The position numbers and the translations under genes were made by a program. Positions 12,036-22,962 of a stretch of 64,000 nucleotides of DNA are shown in pieces (within the stretch, counting starts at the first letter, position 1; each line of letters begins with the position of its first letter). Origin of the DNA: Syncephalis fuscata (Eukaryota > Zoopagomycota > Zoopagomycetes > Zoopagales > Piptocephalidaceae); the NCBI GenBank assembly GCA_025786725.1, contig JAHLTZ010000014.1, positions 1 through 64,000 on the forward strand, in the 5' to 3' direction. The notes beneath the pieces are model-generated. The model was not told where the DNA came from and made no database searches. It worked only from the letters and a program-made list of their open reading frames with translations.

Positions 12036-13087
12036 CTTATATAAATACTACGTGCTCAATCCAATGTTTTACTTTAATATATAGCTATATAGCTTTTTTT
12101 AATGGTTAATAAATAAATTAATATGTTTTTCTATTATTTCAATAATGTATAATATTAGCTGCTTACTCTGGTAAATAATTAGATTAAGCCTTATACTAGT
12201 TGTTTTAGTTGATGATCGTGTAAATGCAAGTATATAAGAAGCTACAATGTGATTGTAAATATTTATCCGTACAAATAATCAGAATTATAAATTGTAGTGA
12301 CGACGATAAGTTGTTTAATTACCAAAACTCATTGATTTAATTTTATTTAAAACTCTTTGTTTTCTGTGTGTTATCTCTGTTTAACGTTGCTGTTGTTCTA
12401 GCCGCATGAAAAGCAGCCAACTTTTGATAAATGCAGTTTAGCTTAGCATAGCTATAGTGATTTGCTATGGGTTAAACCAGTAAATCTTTGAGCTGCCAAT
12501 TGTTTTTCCATTGATTTCAGTGTTGGTCTATTCTTCTACATTCAATCTTGCTTAACTTGTTAGAATTGGTTTCAGAAATATGGGCAGCAGTTAGCCTTTG
12601 CTGATTACCGGTTGATATACAATCCATTGACATTATGCACTTAAAATTGCTGATATTTGGCTAGAATTTTCATTGTGCCTAACTAGTGTTTGCATATTAT
12701 ATTGCGTGTAATTTAGCCGATGCAATCTAGTTTACAGCTGAAAACCAATGACAAAAATGACTTGTTTCAATACATCATTGCTTAAAATGCCATGATGCAT
12801 CATCCTACAAACAATGTTATTGCATAGTCGATTTCAGGTAATTCGGATTAGCCGCCATTCGAACGATGGCAGTTGTACAACATGTAGTATGATATGCCTG
12901 AATGTGATGAATTTGTGAATTCAGAACAATGATTGCCTCATAAAAATGGGCATAGTGTCGAATGAAATGTATAAATGCGCCAATCAACACTCTTCATAAT
13001 TTAAGAAATTATGGCTGACCTATGTATGGCAGTAAAAATGTGTATAAAAATATTATTCTGATACATAAACTTGTTTTTGCATTAGTA
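12036..13087. other. AT-rich intergenic region, no gene seen
   Basis: I find no supported coding or RNA gene in this stretch. Confidence 0.4.
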
Positions 13088-13548
13088 CTGTGTGCTATCT
13101 TGTATGCATGCAGATATTGAGGACTGAATCGGTAGAAATGGCGGCAAAGACATCATTATCGCTTTTACAAAACCAAGCAATATACTTGTTTTTACCAAAT
13201 AGTTAAATTGTGCAACAAAAAATACAGGCGAACATGTCTATTTTTATCGCATATGTACTGGATTATGAACACTGCTACAGCACTCGTGCAAATGACTAGC
13301 AGATTGAAGTAAAGACCGGGCAGGTTGTGTGCTGTTTAGTATGCATACAGATATTGAGGACTGAATCGGTAAAAATGGTGGCAAAGATATCATTATCGCT
13401 TTTACAAAGCCAAACAATATCATGCTTTCACTAAATAGTTAAACCGTGTAACAAAAAATACAAAATGATGTACATTGTCGCATATGTAATGCTCATTGGA
13501 ATTGCCGTGTTATTTGTGTAAATGCCGAGCAGGTCGAAATCAAGCCTA
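13088..13548 (+). repeat. Two-copy direct repeat (~237-bp unit) upstream of the microexon gene
   Basis: The segment beginning GTGTGCTATCTTGTATGCAT at about 13091 recurs in diverged form about 236 bp later, at about 13327. Both copies contain AGATATTGAGGACTGAATCGG, with the second differing only further on, and both end in a 'gcag.t.gaa.t.aag' tail. It lies 280-740 bp upstream of the signal-peptide exon and may be regulatory or simply a local duplication. Confidence 0.7.
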
Positions 13549-13636
13549 GGAGCATACCATCACGCCATGAATTTATTGGTACATGTGCACCTCAAACCAT
13601 TGTTTGGATTGTTTTATTGGTTCATACTACACATCA

Positions 13637-13831
13637 ATGGTATATATTGTATACTACAGTATACTAATACCTCAACATAGTCATAAGCTTAAATAGCCCA
13701 CAAAATACACACAACCAACTGCGCTATCATCATCACATTCTACTTCTTGCTATACACACTCTACTCCCACTCTATACCAACCACACTCTACTATCTCTTT
13801 TATTTGTTTGTCTCAACAAATCAATATCACC
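13637..13831 (+). promoter_or_regulatory. Putative core promoter and pyrimidine-rich leader of the microexon gene
   Basis: A TATA-like word (TATATATT, 13641-13648) lies about 190 bp before the ATG. From about 13715 to 13831 the plus strand is rich in C and T, ending in TCAACAAATCAATATCACC just before the start codon, as expected of a transcribed leader. Positions are inferred from composition only. Confidence 0.45.
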
Positions 13832-16800
13832 ATGAAGCTTTCCATTGCCGTTGTTTGCGCCGTCGTTGTGGCTTTGATAGCCGCTACAGCCATAGTGGAT
13901 GCTAAACCAGCTTTAGTTCGTCGTGGTATGTTGCAATAACAATAAATATGTTATATTATTATATTTACTAACATTATTTATAAATAATGATTATAATAGC
14001 CAGTAAGTGATAGTGTATGTTAATGAACTATATATTAACTATACTATTGACTAATTGTACCAATTGTTTAATATTAATAGATTGTAAGTGGTATTGTTAT
14101 TAAGTGAATATACATTAACTGTGTTATTTACTAACTGTATCGATTATTTAATATCAATAGCTCGTAGGTTGCATCACATATCAATAGAGCATACATTAAT
14201 TATGTACTGTGTAATACATTCATCAATAACTTGATATTAGCGGAATGTAAGTTGTATTGTATATTGATTGATTACTCTCTAATTGCATGCTATACACCAT
14301 GTGTATCAACAACTTGATACTAATAGGCGGTAAGTGATATTGTATATTGATTACATAAATTAATTATACCATGTACTGTGTATATTAATAACTTAATGCT
14401 ACAGAGGGTAAGTTGTATTATGTATTAGCTGACTATAAATTAATTATATACCATGCACGGCGTATATCAAAAACTTAATGCTAATAGAATGTAAGCTATA
14501 TTGTATATTATTTGGGCATTGGCTAATTATATATTACGTTTTTTTGTATCAATAACTTAATATTAATAGGCAGTAAGTAGCATTGTATATTGACTAATTA
14601 TGCATTAACTATATGTCATGCGCTGTATGTATCAACAATTCACTATAATAGAGGGTAAATTGTATTACATATTAGCTGGCTATGCACTAATTATATATTA
14701 CATACTGTGTGTGTGTGTCAATAACTTAATATTAATAGAAAGTGAGTTGTATTGTATATAAACTAATTACTCACTAATTATATCCATATACTGTTTTTAT
14801 CAACTTAATATAATAGAATGTAAGTAGTATTATATTTTATTTTAAAGAGCTTGTGAGCCCCCGCCGCACATAATTAAAGAATTTGCGCTGCTTTCCACTA
14901 TTTTTGACTTTTCCAACTTAACGAATGGACTGCCACGTTTTTGCGCAAAATCCGGCCTATATAGATTTCATGCGGGGCCATCTTCTTTTGAATGGTGCTA
15001 CACAGCATTATTCTCTTGAAGTTGGTCCCAATTGTTTTTTCTTGGCTATTTTGGCCAAGGTCTTGTTTCCAGGCCTACTTATTTAAACTGATTTGCATAT
15101 TGTTAACTGGAGAAGACTGGGGGTTACTTAAGGATTGATTCAAACTGAGTTTAAACCCGGAGCCTTACAGCTCGGGAGACGCTGCCTTACCTACTGGGCT
15201 AGCAATGTCCCCTTGTAGTATTGTATATTAACTGATTATACATTAACTATATTATTGACTAATTGTACCAACTATTTAATATCAATAGATTGTAAGTAAT
15301 ATTGTATATTAACCGACTATACATTAACTATGCTATTTAATAACTACATCAATTATTTAACATTAATAGGCAGTAAGTGGTATTGTATATTAACTGGATA
15401 TATATTAACTATGCTATTGATTGATTGTACCAACTGTTTAATATTAATAGGCGGTAAGTGATACTGTATATTAACTGACTATAAATTAACTATGCTATTT
15501 GCTGATTGTGCCAACTATTTAATATAACAGATCGTAAGTGGTATTTTATATTAACTGTGACTATACATTAACTATACTATTTACTGCTTTTACCAATTAA
15601 TTAACATTATTAGGGAGTAAGTGGCATTGTATATTAACTGGCTATACATTAACTATGCTATTGACTAATTGTATCAACTATTTAATATCAATAGATTGTA
15701 AGTGCTATTGTATAATAACTGACTATGCATTAACTATACTATTTACTGCCTGTACCAATTAATTAACATTATTAGGGAGTAAGTGGCATTGTATATTAAC
15801 TGGCTATATATTAACTATGCTATTGACTAATTGTACCAACTATTTAATATCAATAGAGTGTAAGTGCTATTGTATAATAACTGACTATACATTAACTATA
15901 CTATTTAATAACTATATCAATTATTTAACATTAATAGTTAGTAAGTGGTATTGTATATTAATTAGCTATACATTAACTATGCTATTGATTGATTGTACCA
16001 ACTGTTTAATATTAATAGCTAGTAAGTGATATTGTATATTACCGGGCTATACATTAATCATGCTATTTACTAATTGTTTAATATTAATAGAGTGTAAGTG
16101 ATACTTCATATTAACTGGCTATACATTAACTGTGCTATTTGTTGGTTTTACTAACTGTTTAATATTAATAGGGTGTAAGTGACACTGTATATAAACGAGC
16201 TATACATTAATCATGTTATTTGTTGATTGTATCAATTGTTTAATATTAATAGGGTGTAAGTGATATTGTATATTAACCGACTATACATTAACTGTGCTAT
16301 TTACTGATTGTACTGATTATTTAATATTAATAGGCAGTAAGTGGTATTGTATATTAACTGACTATATATTAACTATGCTATTTACTAATTGTGTCAATTG
16401 TTTAATATTAATAGGTCGTAAGTGACATTGTATATTAACTGACTATACATTGAATATGCTATTTACTAATTGTACCAATTGTTTAATATTGATAGGGGGT
16501 AAGTTGTTTTGTATATTAACTGATTATATATTAACTATACTATTGACTGATTGTACCAATTGTTTAATATTAATAGATTGTAAGTAATATTGTATATTAA
16601 CTGACTATACATTAATTATATTACTTACTAATTGCGCCAATTATTTAACAATAATAGATTGTAAGTTTTATTTTACATTAACTGACTATACATTAATTAT
16701 ACTATCTACTAATTGTACTAATTATTTAATATTAATAGGCCGTAAGTAGCATTATGTATTAACTGACTATGCATTAATTATGTACCATGCACTGTGTATA

Positions 16801-17145
16801 TTAACAACTTAATATAATAGCAAGTAAGTTATATTGTAGATTAATTGATCATTGACTAACTATATATTATGTATTGTGTGCATCAACAACTCAACATAAT
16901 AGAATGTAAGTGGTATTATATATTAACTGACTATTAATTAAGCGCACACTGTTTACTGTGTGTATCAATAATTTAATGCTAATAGACTGTAAGCTGTATT
17001 GTATACTAATTGACTATGTACTAATCACATGCTATTTATTATGTGCATTAATAACTTAATAATAATAGGCTGTAAGTAGCATTATATATTGATGGCTTAT
17101 TCATTAATTATATGGCATATGATATCTTTATCTGTAAATACAGAA
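13832..17145 (+). CDS. Secreted six-cysteine peptide precursor encoded by 36 exons, 34 of them 3-6 nt
   Basis: Exon 1 (13832-13925) encodes a signal peptide with a hydrophobic core at residues 5-22, then KPALVRR, a short pro-segment ending in a dibasic Kex2-type site. It ends in phase 1 at GTATGT. Then come 34 microexons, each flanked by ..TAATAG-type acceptors and GTAAGT-type donors. They start at 14000, 14081, 14161, 14241 (the only 6-nt one), 14327, 14405, 14488, 14570, 14652, 14739, 14817, 15289, 15370, 15451, 15531, 15614, 15695, 15776, 15857, 15938, 16019, 16091, 16172, 16253, 16334, 16415, 16496, 16577, 16658, 16739, 16821, 16913, 16986 and 17069. The last exon starts at 17144 and supplies AA of the TAA stop. 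The product is 66 residues. The 35-residue mature part has cysteines at precursor positions 37, 40, 45, 57, 62 and 66 (C-x2-C-x4-C-x11-C-x4-C-x3-C), three Trp, many Lys/Asp/Glu, and no Ile, Leu, Val or Met. Function is unknown; an effector, antimicrobial or signalling peptide would fit. Confidence 0.8.
14003..17071 (+). repeat. 81-bp tandem array of intron units, each carrying a variable triplet exon
   Basis: Successive microexon starts are spaced 81 bp apart in most of the array (exactly 81 for 18 of the 19 steps from 15614 to 16739 and neighbours, apart from one step of 72), and 72-92 bp at the edges. Each unit has a donor (GTAAGTGGTATTGTATATTA-like), an internal ACTGACTATACATTAACTAT-like body, a candidate branch region ACTAATTG, a TTTAATATTAATAG-like acceptor, and then three variable bases. 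The splice-site words are strongly conserved while the triplet between them varies almost freely, the reverse of a neutral minisatellite. Confidence 0.9.
14832..15214 (-). mobile_element. tRNA-derived SINE inserted in an intron of the microexon gene
   Basis: Read on the minus strand, the element begins GGGGACATTGCTAGCCCAGT, contains an A-box-like TAGCCCAGTAGG and a B-box-like GGGTTTAAACTC about 40 nt later, and ends in an AT-rich tail after about 383 bp. It is flanked by an 8-bp direct duplication, GTAGTATT, at 14824-14831 and 15215-15222. Removing the element plus one duplication leaves exactly 81 bp between neighbouring microexons (14817 and 15289). This fixes both ends and shows insertion after the array had formed. 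It encodes no protein and would depend on a partner LINE, which is not in this window. Confidence 0.82.
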
Positions 17146-17377
17146 TGGTCGATGGTTTCAAGACATCAGCATTGGTAGTGCAATCAAGCCACTAGTCCAA
17201 TACACTTTAGGTATATATTCGGTGAAAAGCAAGACCATTTGACAACTACGCCGTCCAGTCACTATATATCAAGTTTTGGCCAATGCTCCGGTTTATCCAG
17301 TCTTTAACCAATGGAATCATTATTTTATCGACAGGCTTGCATCTAGTTGTTTCTATTCAACTGTGCAAGCTTATCGT

Positions 17378-17383
17378 AATAAA
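17378..17383 (+). terminator. AATAAA polyadenylation signal after the microexon gene
   Basis: Canonical hexamer about 235 nt after the stop codon, the first on this strand in the last exon. The 3' UTR before it is less AT-rich than the flanking DNA. Confidence 0.4.
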
Positions 17384-18092
17384 CTTATGGTTTCATTTTA
17401 ACTATATCTATAATCAAATTGCTATATCTATAATCATGTTCTATTTAAATTCAATAATGACAATTATTAATTAAATAGTTAAATTTAAAAATGTGTATGA
17501 TTATATCATGTAAGTTATATGCATAAATTGGTATGGATAGTAGCAAAGCTATCATTATTATATAGCTAAATAATAGTATGCTGAAATTAGAATAAAGACG
17601 CTTTTTAATAAAACATGAAAATAAACCATGGAATATTATATAACAAATAAATAGACAAATCAACTACGTGAATGGAGATGACGAAATTATATTATATGCA
17701 ATTGACCAAAAGTAATAAACAAGATGAATCAAAATTTACCGAAAGAATACAGTTAGTAATAAACTTTTAGTCTTTGTTAGTATGGTTTTTGCAATTTACA
17801 ATATTAATAATATTGTAATTTAGTGCACTGTCGTGATTTTTACAACAATGGTCAATTTGCAAATCTAGATAAGACACCAATAAAAATATAAAATCAAAGT
17901 TGGAGTAGAACTAATACTAATGCTTTATTGTTTGTTACTAATGGTAAGTACTTATATCGTAAAATAGCAAGTTGTTGGCTGCGTACTGATTTGGTGAGTT
18001 TTTGTATTTGGTAATAATTGACACTACTGACACGGGGAGCAAGAGCCAGTTTTGGAAGCGTTACAATATCTTAAATGTTTATTTATTAGTAA
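17384..18092. other. AT-rich intergenic region, no gene seen
   Basis: Only short low-complexity reading frames. The right edge abuts the start of the F-box duplication unit. Confidence 0.4.
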
Positions 18093-19052
18093 AAAAAAGT
18101 CTATATTATCGACGGCAGTTGTACTGATTTAAAATGGACCGGCAAACCTAGTCATTCTATCTTTCCACTTGAATAGATTCAACAGTAGCAGAAATACTAC
18201 TGATTGTCGTATCATCGAAATCCATACTATTTAACTGTATTTGCAAATGGCAATATGTATCGAGTGGTACAATTCAAAACAACTTTATTAAAGAGACAGT
18301 GACAAGTATAGCAAATCTATGAAATAGCTACTTAAACTAAAAAAATGCTATGAGCCATTATATATGAAATTAAGCTAGTTATACATTTAATATCAGTAAC
18401 CTATCTATTATGAAAATTCCATTCTAACAAATACTAGCTATAACTGCTATGCAATAAACATATGCTAACATTGCAGCTTGCATTGTTCTATTGCTTACAA
18501 TCTACACAACTATTTCGAATACATCTAGCCACAGAAATGTTTTAAAGCATAAAATAACGCCATCACCATATTCAGCAATTATAACCTTTATGATTTTCTC
18601 ATGCTAAATAATTGCAACTACACACTCCGTATGATATTCTATGCGCTATTATTTAGTTACGCAAAACCAGCTATGTAGCCTATTAGGTTCTATCAACAAC
18701 AGCAGCAATAAAACCATTTAACTCGTATTTTACGCTTATTTATATGCTTATAATTGTTGCTTTATTTCATTGTAGCATTATAATCCGGTGACTATTAGCC
18801 ATTTATTGCCATATTAAAGCCTTGTTTAGTATTTATTGGTAATTCATTGTGCTAGTATGTAATTTTTGAATTACTCTTATAAATAAAACAAAAGTAGATC
18901 AAACACATTTAGTAAATACATGCAATCGTGTAACCATTGTAGATAGACTAATCCAAACAGCATTCTTACAAGGCCTTTTCTTTCTACTTGCATCCAACAC
19001 TGTTTTTCCTATCTACTACGTAGTACTTTTTAGCAACTATTGCTGTTCAACT
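18093..19052 (+). repeat. Upstream flank of F-box copy B, duplicated at 34478-35434
   Basis: About 960 bp, nearly identical to the sequence before copy C; the shared block starts at AAAAAGTCTATATTATCGAC. The final part recurs before copy D on the minus strand (63753-64000). The duplication unit thus carried its own promoter region, including the pyrimidine-rich leader just before the ATG. Confidence 0.85.
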
Positions 19053-21122
19053 ATGTCTTTGGGTACACATAGTGAACACTTTTGGCAAAACCATGATACC
19101 TTGCTGTATTTGTGTCGTTTTATGGAAGGGAAAAAACTGGTGCTTTTTGCCACCTGCTGTCGACATATTTATAAAATAATAGTTGACCAACCCGATTATT
19201 GGGAGCGACAATATAGACAAAAGTTTTGTCTAGGTGATCGACGCGAACAAGACTGGCTTACATGGTATAATCTGGATATCAATCCTACATCAGAATTGGA
19301 AAAATCTACACTCAGTGTAAATCAAGCAGGCCGGGTACATTTATTATTGTCTGCTGTTGCAACTGTTGATAATGCCGATAATGAATATACAGCAGCTAAT
19401 AGTCATTTGCCGTTAGCACCTAATTTTGAAACCACCAAATGGTTTTATGCTTATCAAAGACGTCGACAGACTAATCGCAACTTTATGATGGGCCGATTCA
19501 AAAAACGGACGTGTCAGTTGCCGACTAGTGAGCACGCTCAAGCGGCGCTGAGAAGCGTCAATCCTTGGTATGCACTAAGGGGAAATAGAGATGCACCAGA
19601 ATTGTGGTTAATTTGGCATAATATATTTAATAAGAAAAATGGACACAACAAAGAAGAACTGACCTGGAAAAAACTGACTATGCCTTCAGCACCATTGTTA
19701 TTTTGTAAAAAAGTTTCATTTAGTATTTTTTATGGAACACGTCGATTTGTTGTGGGTAATGTTTTTATATATACATATAGTGATGTCAAGTTAATAGATA
19801 TTGGCGAACCAGTAAGTAAGTAATGATTATCAATGCTAATGATTATATTAGCCATATATTAACATCAACAATAGCAAATGTAGCTGAAATGGAGGCACAG
19901 TACATTAAAGAGAATAAATCTAAAGTTTCTAATGCTTTAGACGAGCATTCTACGGGTTCATCGGCCACTACGCCTTCAACTAAACGAGAGTTTAAAAAAC
20001 GACGGGCTCTTTTATGTGGCCTGTTGCTGGCAATTCACCACCTAATATCATTTATCTTAACTCCAAAATTAGGGATAGAAAAAGAATAGATATACTTAAT
20101 TTGTCTACTTCTTATCATGATTGGGTACTTTTAAACACTAGCTATAGGAAAAATTCATATTACAAATATTATTTATTTGATTTAGACGGAAACCAGTGGA
20201 TAGAAGGTCCAGAATATGATAATTATCTCTCGCCAGCCTGTATTCAGTTTGCTTCTTACAGTCAATGTCAATTTATTATATGGACAATGATATCCAACTC
20301 TAAAAAGTCTACTACTGATTCTACGACCACCGATACTCCAAATCTACACGCTGTTGACAATGGCAATCAAGCAACACGCATCCAATGGGAAGTATTTGAT
20401 GCGCAAAAGGGTCAATCTCAATGTCAAAAAATACTATCTGATCAAATCACCATTCCATATTGTCCGGACGGCGTAATTGAAGCTTTAACTTATACAGAGA
20501 AGATGTGTTTAATCATTATATTTGACAAAGAAAATCATTTAAAACGTTTTGTAGGTGGTAAATTCAGTGCCACATTATCACTATTTGTGTTAGGAAAGTT
20601 TTCACTGAATGCTTCAGCATAATCAATATTTGATGCCAGAGATTACGGTCGAGTATTGCCAATTGATAGTGCTGACCAAGGACGTATACTGTGGAGCAGG
20701 CTTATAAATGGCGATCGTATTACAAACTTATACAGTGAAAAGCTGATCGTTGTTCGGAATGAAGAAACATTTGATGTTTTGAATGCTCACGACGGAAGTC
20801 TACTGCGTTCAATCGCTTGTCCATATTACTCAACACTTACTCCCTTTCTTGGATCATTATGTGGATTGTCTGATTCAGCACGCAGAAAAAACTGGTTTAT
20901 TGATATGCGCACTGGCCGTATATACGACCCTCCAACACGCCTTATTAGCAGACAAACTGAAGACGCCAAAAAATATAAGCCACTAAGACTCAGTGATACA
21001 GCACATTTATTACTATCCAATGAAGGTAGTGTTTGGAAGCATCTGAATATACAGTATCAAATGTTGCTATTGGTAGAGTTGATGAAAATGATAGGCGTGT
21101 ATACAAAGCTTACATGCTCTAA
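19053..21122 (+). pseudogene. F-box-like protein, copy B (full length, disabled)
   Basis: Exon 1 (19053-19815) is open for 254 codons and starts MSLGTHSEHFWQNHD. Residues about 10-55 look like an F-box: DTLLYLCRFMEGKKLVLF, then CCRHIYKIIV and DYWERQYRQKF. A 59-nt intron (19816-19874) follows in phase 1. Exon 2 is damaged by a lost base near 20013, the TAA at 20620-20622 shared with copy A, and another lost base near 21036. An undamaged gene would encode about 690 residues. Copies A, B, C and D are near-identical, so duplication is recent. The F-box supports a role as an SCF ubiquitin-ligase adaptor for the ancestor; the C-terminal region has no fold I recognise. Confidence 0.78.
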
Positions 21123-21719
21123 ATAATAATTTTTATTTGAGAATATTTAATGTTTGGCTGTGTAATATATATATATATATTATTTATTGTAGAATAATCA
21201 TGGTGTATTTATATAGCTATTGACCACAAGTACTAATATAATATCGCTGATCTATTTAATTGCCTCATTACTGTGTCGTTAGTATTAGATTAAAATATAT
21301 TGGATTATTTCACACTATTATCATATATTTATGCCTTTATTAACAATTTACTAGCAACTTAATGTGATTTGGGTATCGAATGGCTAAATTTACAATATTG
21401 ACGTAATTGAACCACACTTTCTTTCTATTAAATATAGAACTAGGTGGTGAGTAATATCAAAGTTTAAAAGATTCATCATCGTAGATTCATTATTCAGCTC
21501 ATATACATTTTCTATTCATTTATCATTTTTACATTGTATACTCATACTCATATACATTTTTTTACGATATAACAAACACAGTTTATTCATTATATACTTT
21601 TCTCAATTTATTTATTAAACTATACGCATTATAACTTTAACATCACCATTCATATGTTTTCATAAAATCGTACTTATGATACTGCTGTTGATCAATTGAA
21701 TGTCGTCACTACAGCATGA
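21123..21719. repeat. Duplicated 3' flank of copy B and AT-rich intergenic DNA
   Basis: From 21123 to about 21520 this repeats 1711-2110 and, inverted, 61335-61690, with a short TA microsatellite of variable length near 21165. The remainder before KTI12 holds nothing recognisable. Confidence 0.75.
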
Positions 21720-22916
21720 TTACTGTAAATTTGTATTAAGATATTCGACAAATGCATCAGCCACTCTGTCTTCCGGCAGTGTATGTGCCTTATTAATGTT
21801 AATGAACTGACGGCGTAACCGACGTAGTTCTGGCATAAGCAATGTGCGGCTTGGCAATTGTACGTACTAAATGACCATCAGACTGTTAAGGCATTATACT
21901 TATGTTATAGTATTTGTAATAATTAAGTTTAATAAAAAGGATATCTTAAGGTCGCTGTGTGGCACAGCTACCACTGTTGTGCCAACACCTTCTTGCTGAA
22001 CTTGTAGTACAGCATCGACCGCTTGTTGTGTTATACGATCAAGTGCATGTAGTGTATTTGTATCATTAACACGTTTCTAACCAATATAATTAGATATAAA
22101 ACAGTTATCTATCTGATTATGCTTAATCGTGCCTAAAATACTTACGACAGCGGTAGCCATATTTGGTGGTGGCGCTTTACGCAGCATAAGTGCACTCCAA
22201 ATATCATCCATGGGCAGTGTATCATCCTCTGGTGTGATTGTAAATAGTGGTGCATCCCAACGACGCATAGCATCTGGTTCCTCATACCGCATAACAAGTT
22301 CGTCAAATCTATTAATACAAAAACACATTAATGCATTTAATATATTGAATAATAACAAAGTTATATTTATGGTAACATACATTTCTGCTGTATATTGCAC
22401 ATTTGAATCGCGCAATTCATTCCATTGACGAGCCATTTCTATAGGTAGACCACAATAAATCTATACCATAGTTATCCATTAATACTTTATTCAATATTTG
22501 AAATACATAGCAATTAACTTACAACACAATGAGGTGTACTGACAGCACGAGCTACACAGTAAAGTTGGTAACGAAATCCTTTAACATAGTTAAGCGAATC
22601 TAAAATGACAATAGTATCGCGGTTCAACGCTCGTTCAACAGCCGACATTAGCGCACCGCGAGCCTTTTTCTCTTCAACAGGTGCTGCAATACGATGCGTC
22701 ATAAGTACAAGTAGTTTTTTCTCGATAGTTAATGATTACTCACTAGCATAGACCGATCGAGCAATCTTCAACGTCTCGTCACTAATATACTGAATATTAA
22801 TTCTTGCATTCTCTTCTGCTATTTTATTACGCAAAAAAGTAGCGAGTGCTTCGGCACGCGTTGTTTTGCCACTGCTAGGCAGTCCACTTAGAATAACCAG
22901 TGGCATTACAGTAAAG
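21720..22916 (-). CDS. KTI12: KTI12, P-loop partner of Elongator
   Basis: KTI12 is a nucleotide-binding protein required with Elongator for the wobble-uridine modification of tRNAs, and it controls Elongator phosphorylation. The protein starts MPLVILSGLPSSGKTTRAEA with a Walker A motif (GLPSSGKT) at residues 8-15, the hallmark of this family. It continues with YISDETLKIARSVYA, then EEKKARGALMSAVERAL and IVILDSLNYVKGFRYQLYC (a Walker B-like segment and the family signature). CGLP and NRFDELVMRYEEPD-like blocks follow, then WDAPLFTI. The C-terminus is short and basic and stops at 21720-21722. About five short introns interrupt it. It lies 46 bp downstream of RAI1 on the same strand. I see no frame damage. 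Confidence 0.92.
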
Positions 22917-22962
22917 CAATCAATAGATGAAAATACAAAAATTGAAAAAAAGAAAAATAATA

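Noticed and set aside
15817-16029. 70-codon ORF inside the array
   Set aside because: It is a by-product of the 81-bp period, which is a multiple of three and so keeps one frame open across intronic sequence.
14000-17071. Array considered as a plain minisatellite, centromeric satellite or CRISPR-like repeat
   Set aside because: Every unit keeps a donor and an acceptor, the variable triplets give an uninterrupted frame with a stop at the end, and an in-frame signal-peptide exon precedes it. The 3-nt 'spacers' are far too short for CRISPR.
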